DNA of 64,000 nt. It comes from Bacteroidota bacterium. Lineage in GTDB: Bacteria > Bacteroidota > Bacteroidia > JABDFU01. A program made the translations under genes and the position numbers. The stretch is from positions 1 to 64,000 of the forward strand of contig JABDFG010000007.1 of the NCBI GenBank assembly GCA_013286655.1. The letters are read 5' to 3'. This document shows, one piece after another, positions 60,546 through 64,000 of this stretch (its first letter is position 1; each line of letters begins with the position of its first letter). Under the pieces are notes generated by a model, which had not been told where the DNA came from, did not search any database, and was given only the letters and a program-made list of their open reading frames with translations.

Positions 60546-61790
60546 ATGAACCGGCTCCTGTTAGAGAACATAAAAACCTCCCTTCAATCTATCCGGAGCC
60601 AACTGCTTCGCACCATTCTCACCATTTTGATCATTTCCATTGGAATCATGGCCCTGATCGGAATTTTAACAGCCATTGAAGTAATTAAATCATCCATCAA
60701 TGGAAAATTTACCAACATGGGAGCCAATACCTTCACGATTCGCAATCGTGAAACCACTATACGCATCGGTAAACGCGGCATGGGGCCAAAAAATTACAAG
60801 GCTATTAGCTACGAAGATGCACTTCGGTTTAAAAAGCAGTTTAACTATCCTGGCTCCCTTTCTTCTATATCTGTAAGAGCAACGGCCGGTGCTACCCTCA
60901 AGTACAAGTCACAAAAAAGCAATCCAAATATCTTTGTTTTCGGGGTGGACGAAAATTACCTGGCGACTTCCGGTTACGACATAGCAAGCGGCCGCAATTT
61001 TTCCCTGCAGGAAATCTTATCCGGAACAAATGCCATACTGCTCGGGCAAGACGCAATGAAAGCCATTTTCGATAAAAAAGAAGCCCCCCTTGATAAAGAA
61101 ATAACCCTGGGAGGCATCAAATATAAAGTTGCCGGCATTCTCAAGGAAAAAGGAAATGCCGCTGGTTTTGGAGGAGACAAAATCTGCCTGATTCCCCTAA
61201 ACAGTGCCAGACAAGACTTCTCCCGTCCGGACATGTCTTACATGATCAGTGTATTATCCCCCGGAGCCCAACAAATAGATGCTGCGGTTGGCGAAGCCAC
61301 CGGAACCATGCGGGTCATTCGAAAGATTCTTCCGGGTCAGGATGATAATTTCGACCTGAGCAAAAGCGACAACCTGGCCAACCTGTTAATCGACAACCTT
61401 CAAAAAGTAACCATTGGAGCAACCGCAATTGGATTTATTACTCTTTTGGGAGCTGCAATCGGACTCATGAATATTATGCTGGTATCCGTTTCTGAACGCA
61501 CCAGGGAAATTGGTGTACGCAAAGCCCTTGGGGCAAACAAAACAACCATACGCCGGCAATTCCTGATCGAAGCAATTGTAATTTGTCAACTGGGAGGCTT
61601 GCTTGGCATTTTATTAGGAGTTTCAGCCGGCAACCTCCTTGCCCTGCAATTTGACGTAGCCTTTATAATTCCCTGGGTATGGGTGATCAGCGGGATTATA
61701 CTATGTATTGCAGTAGGAATATTATCAGGAATTTATCCGGCTATTAAAGCATCTAATTTAGATCCGATTGAAGCGCTGAGGACAGAATAA
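60546..61790 (+). CDS. MacB/FtsX-type ABC transporter permease
   Basis: A 414-residue protein: N-terminal helix (LRTILTILIISIGIMALIGI), a periplasmic MacB-type domain (about 50-280), and three C-terminal helices in the FtsX pattern (IGFITLLGAAIGLMNIMLVS, SERTREIGVRKALGANKTTI, ISGIYPAIKASNLDPIEALR). It is the permease half of a MacB-like transporter exporting lipoproteins, peptides or drugs; no ATPase gene adjoins. Substrate unknown. Confidence 0.9.
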   Translation: MNRLLLENIKTSLQSIRSQLLRTILTILIISIGIMALIGILTAIEVIKSSINGKFTNMGANTFTIRNRETTIRIGKRGMGPKNYKAISYEDALRFKKQFNYPGSLSSISVRATAGATLKYKSQKSNPNIFVFGVDENYLATSGYDIASGRNFSLQEILSGTNAILLGQDAMKAIFDKKEAPLDKEITLGGIKYKVAGILKEKGNAAGFGGDKICLIPLNSARQDFSRPDMSYMISVLSPGAQQIDAAVGEATGTMRVIRKILPGQDDNFDLSKSDNLANLLIDNLQKVTIGATAIGFITLLGAAIGLMNIMLVSVSERTREIGVRKALGANKTTIRRQFLIEAIVICQLGGLLGILLGVSAGNLLALQFDVAFIIPWVWVISGIILCIAVGILSGIYPAIKASNLDPIEALRTE

Positions 61791-61821
61791 CCGGAGACTT
61801 TAGTATCCACTTAAGAAAGAA

Positions 61822-61829
61822 TATCTTTG
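61822..61829 (+). promoter_or_regulatory. -7 promoter box for wecB
   Basis: TATCTTTG fits TAnnTTTG exactly, 18 nt before the wecB ATG. Confidence 0.5.
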
Positions 61830-61847
61830 AATATAATTAGTTAACAA

Positions 61848-62987
61848 ATGTTAAAAATAATTACACTGATAGGTGCCCGTCCGCAGATCATAAAAGCAGC
61901 TGCATTAAGCAGAGCCATACGAAATAATTTTTCAGACAAACTGAAAGAAGTCATTGTACATACAGGGCAGCATTACGACGAAAACATGAGCCAGGTGTTT
62001 TTTTATGAATTACAGATACCCGCACCCGATTACAATCTCAACATCGGCTCCGCTTCGCATGGCAAACAAACGGCGGCTATGATCGTCGGAATAGAAGAAA
62101 TACTTGAAAAAGAAAAACCGGCCTACCTGATTGTATATGGAGACACCAATTCAACCCTTGCGGGCAGTATTGCGGCCGCCAAGATGCAAGTGCCTGTTAT
62201 ACATATAGAAGCAGGACTTCGTTCTTTTAACAAAGCCATGCCGGAGGAGATCAACCGCATTCTATGCGATCACATTTCAACCCGGCTCTTCTCCCCTACA
62301 AAAGCCGGTTATCTGAATTTGCTGAAAGAAGGATTCAAGGAAAACAACAGCCCTCCCTATTCTGCAGACAATCCCAGAATTTATCATTGCGGAGATGTAA
62401 TGTACGATAACAGTTTATATTTTTCGACAGTCGCTGAACAAAAAACAGGGATCATCGGACGACTGGATTTACAAAAAGGACAGTATATTTTGGCAACCAT
62501 ACACAGAAATAACAACACAGACGAACCCAAACGCTTGTCTTCCTTATTCCGTGTTCTGTTGAAATTATCATCGGACGAACGGATATCAATTGTACTTCCA
62601 TTGCACCCCCGCACAGCCAAACTACTTGACAAGAACCTGGAAGCCAACCTGCATCAACAAGTAAAGAAAAGCCCTTTTATAAAAATAATTCCTCCCGTTT
62701 CTTTCCTGGAAATGATTGCTCTTGAAAAAAACTGTCAATTAGTGATGACCGATTCAGGAGGCGTTCAAAAAGAGGCTTTCTTTTTCAAAAAGCCCTGTAT
62801 CATTTTACGTTCAGAGACAGAATGGGTGGAACTGGTTGAATGCGGTAGTGCGATCCTCACGGATGCCGACGAAAAAAAAATAGAGGACGCATATCACCAT
62901 TTTGCAGATAAACCCAACCTGCAATTTCCCGAACTCTTTGGAGATGGGAAAGCTGCTGAATTTATTTGTTCAGAGCTTTTGAAATAA
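61848..62987 (+). CDS. wecB: UDP-N-acetylglucosamine 2-epimerase, non-hydrolysing
   Basis: A 379-residue GT-B-fold epimerase: LIGARPQIIKAAALSRAIRN at the start, VHTGQHYDENMSQVFFYELQ, YGDTNSTLAGSIAA, HIEAGLRSFNKAMPEEINR, TIHRNNNTDEPKRL and TDSGGVQKEAFFFKKPCIIL. It makes UDP-ManNAc from UDP-GlcNAc for surface polysaccharide. The next step, WecC, is not here. Divergence of the local TIHRNNN from the common HRREN is minor. Confidence 0.94.
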   Translation: MLKIITLIGARPQIIKAAALSRAIRNNFSDKLKEVIVHTGQHYDENMSQVFFYELQIPAPDYNLNIGSASHGKQTAAMIVGIEEILEKEKPAYLIVYGDTNSTLAGSIAAAKMQVPVIHIEAGLRSFNKAMPEEINRILCDHISTRLFSPTKAGYLNLLKEGFKENNSPPYSADNPRIYHCGDVMYDNSLYFSTVAEQKTGIIGRLDLQKGQYILATIHRNNNTDEPKRLSSLFRVLLKLSSDERISIVLPLHPRTAKLLDKNLEANLHQQVKKSPFIKIIPPVSFLEMIALEKNCQLVMTDSGGVQKEAFFFKKPCIILRSETEWVELVECGSAILTDADEKKIEDAYHHFADKPNLQFPELFGDGKAAEFICSELLK

Positions 62988-63015
62988 ATCCAGCACGACC
63001 TTGCTAATTTTAGTC

Positions 63016-64000
63016 CTACTTAACCAACGTAACATTTCCTCTTCCGTTTATGTTTTGTCCATTTGATAAAGTAGCCGTCAGGTAATAAGCGAAAACTCCC
63101 GTTTCCATTGTTTTACCCTTAAAAGTCCCGTCCCAACCCGTTGCTGGATTTGTGGTTTCAAATACCACTTCTCCCCAGCGGTCAAACAGTTGAAAATGCA
63201 GTTGGGTGGCACAGAGTGCTCCCCTCACATAGAGTATATCATTCTGTCCATCTCCGTTGGGTGAAAAGGCGGTAGGAACAAACACATTCTTTGAATCGCA
63301 AGGGTTCGGCACCTCCTCGATAGCAATTTGTATACTAGCGGTCTCCGAACAACTGTTGACGCCGGTAACCGTTACTGTATAGTTTGTTGTTTGGGTTGGA
63401 TCCGCAATAGGATTATAGATTGTGTCACTGTTCAAGGATGAAGAGGGTGTCCATAAATAAGTTTTCCCTCCGCTTGAATTAGCTATTAGCTGAACAAATT
63501 GCCCTTTTTTTATGGCAGTATCCGGTCCGACCATAACGGAGGGATTAGCTAGTTGAAGAATAGTTACTGTTTTGGTAGCCGTGCATCCAGTCCCGTCTGT
63601 TACAGTAACGGTATAGGTTCCTCCGGGAAGATTATTTTGATTTTGTGTGGTGGAACCATTACTCCAGACATACGTATTTGCCATAGCGGTAGCTGATAAA
63701 GTGATGGCTCCATTCATTTTTCCCTGACAGGTATTGATTGAATCTACCACATTTACTTTTGGCCCATTACTGTTTTGAATAGTAGCAGAGGAGGTACCGG
63801 AACATCCCTTTGTGTCAGTAACAGTAACCGTATAAGTACCCGCTCCTATATTATTATTGGTTACTCCTGTAATCAGATTGCTCCAGGTATAAGTCAGCAT
63901 ACCTGTCCCCCCTGTCGCCATCACTTCAGCACTCCCATCAGACAAATTGCAAACCGCCGGCGCTAGTTGTGCGGCTGTCACATTGATTGCCGGCAAAATC
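63016..64000 (-). CDS. T9SS cargo protein, C-terminal part (CHU_C type B sorting domain)
   Basis: The open frame enters from the right edge; 328 residues are seen. It holds PKD/SprB-type beta-repeats (GTYTVTVTDTKGCSGTSSAT, GTYTVTVTDGTGCTATKTVT) and ends in the gliding-motility C-terminal domain: VFVPTAFSPNGDGQNDILYV, FQLFDRWGEVVFETTNPATG, WDGTFKGK, and the final NGRGNVTLVK. That is the type B sorting signal used by T9SS, so export goes through a SprA-type pore such as the one at 12225. Repeat proteins of this kind are adhesins or motility tracks; the particular ligand is unknown. A TTG near the edge is not the true start. Confidence 0.92.
   Translation of the reverse strand, partial: ILPAINVTAAQLAPAVCNLSDGSAEVMATGGTGMLTYTWSNLITGVTNNNIGAGTYTVTVTDTKGCSGTSSATIQNSNGPKVNVVDSINTCQGKMNGAITLSATAMANTYVWSNGSTTQNQNNLPGGTYTVTVTDGTGCTATKTVTILQLANPSVMVGPDTAIKKGQFVQLIANSSGGKTYLWTPSSSLNSDTIYNPIADPTQTTNYTVTVTGVNSCSETASIQIAIEEVPNPCDSKNVFVPTAFSPNGDGQNDILYVRGALCATQLHFQLFDRWGEVVFETTNPATGWDGTFKGKTMETGVFAYYLTATLSNGQNINGRGNVTLVK

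Overview
The window is a 64 kb piece of a Bacteroidota chromosome. The sequence itself shows this: gldF and gldG, a 2,479-residue SprA (the type IX secretion translocon), a C-terminal type A sorting domain (9045..10421) and a CHU_C / gliding-motility type B sorting domain (63016 to the right edge), a birA-rsfS-ftsH-LUD-cdsA-psd neighbourhood, and repeated promoter boxes of the Bacteroidota form TAnnTTTG just ahead of genes. Genus and order cannot be read from it. Coding density is high, most genes are housekeeping, and I see no rRNA, tRNA, CRISPR array, prophage or intact insertion sequence.

Layout. 1-404: start of a secreted protein leaving the left edge. 543-5300: gldF, gldG, a DUF4340 protein and dnaN. 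5306-7610: purS, then fcl and gmd (GDP-L-fucose synthesis). 7697-11294: der, a secreted NHL-repeat protein, a lipoprotein MsrA. 11295-11615: a perfect stem-loop terminator and a 135-bp palindromic MITE-like element whose right end supplies the likely ruvA promoter. 11616-20359: ruvA, sprA and convergent radC. 20432-23482: an HU/SPOR protein, hemJ and a thioesterase back to back across a perfect 30-bp palindrome, and a family 9 glycosyltransferase. 23515-25923: an ECF sigma factor overlapping an anti-sigma/outer-membrane-barrel fusion, plus an unlisted 36-residue membrane peptide, with a shared ECF-type promoter ahead of both units. 25960-28074: recG. 28112-34712: a tight surface-glycan operon ((alpha/alpha)6 protein, acyl carrier protein, FkbH-like enzyme, VOC protein, AAC(3)-type acetyltransferase, polysaccharide deacetylase, GNAT), followed by a small membrane protein and a YjjG nucleotidase. 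35970-43295: hemE, an OmpA-type protein, a UMF1 transporter, a LutA-like protein, an alkyltransferase-like protein, hemW, a histidine kinase with a duplicated sensor. 43414-52646: AsmA-like protein, fused SpmA/SpmB, EamA transporter, TPR-PP2C phosphatase, Nudix hydrolase, pyrE, SRPBCC protein, birA. 52714-57269: rsfS, ftsH, LUD protein, cdsA, psd. 57278-64000: lipoprotein-type MsrB, aconitase, a tiny His-rich lipoprotein, an ABC permease, wecB, and the tail of a T9SS cargo protein.

How they work together. Several genes serve the envelope: secretion and gliding (GldF/G, SprA, T9SS cargo), phospholipid synthesis (CdsA, Psd), surface sugars (Gmd, Fcl, WecB, GT9, the 28-35 kb operon), envelope methionine repair (lipoprotein MsrA and MsrB), and envelope sensing (ECF/barrel pair, histidine kinase, TPR-PP2C). 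The two best candidates for a poorly described system are the sigma/anti-sigma-barrel module with its co-regulated micropeptide (23515-25923) and the ACP/FkbH-containing glycan-modification operon (28112-34712).
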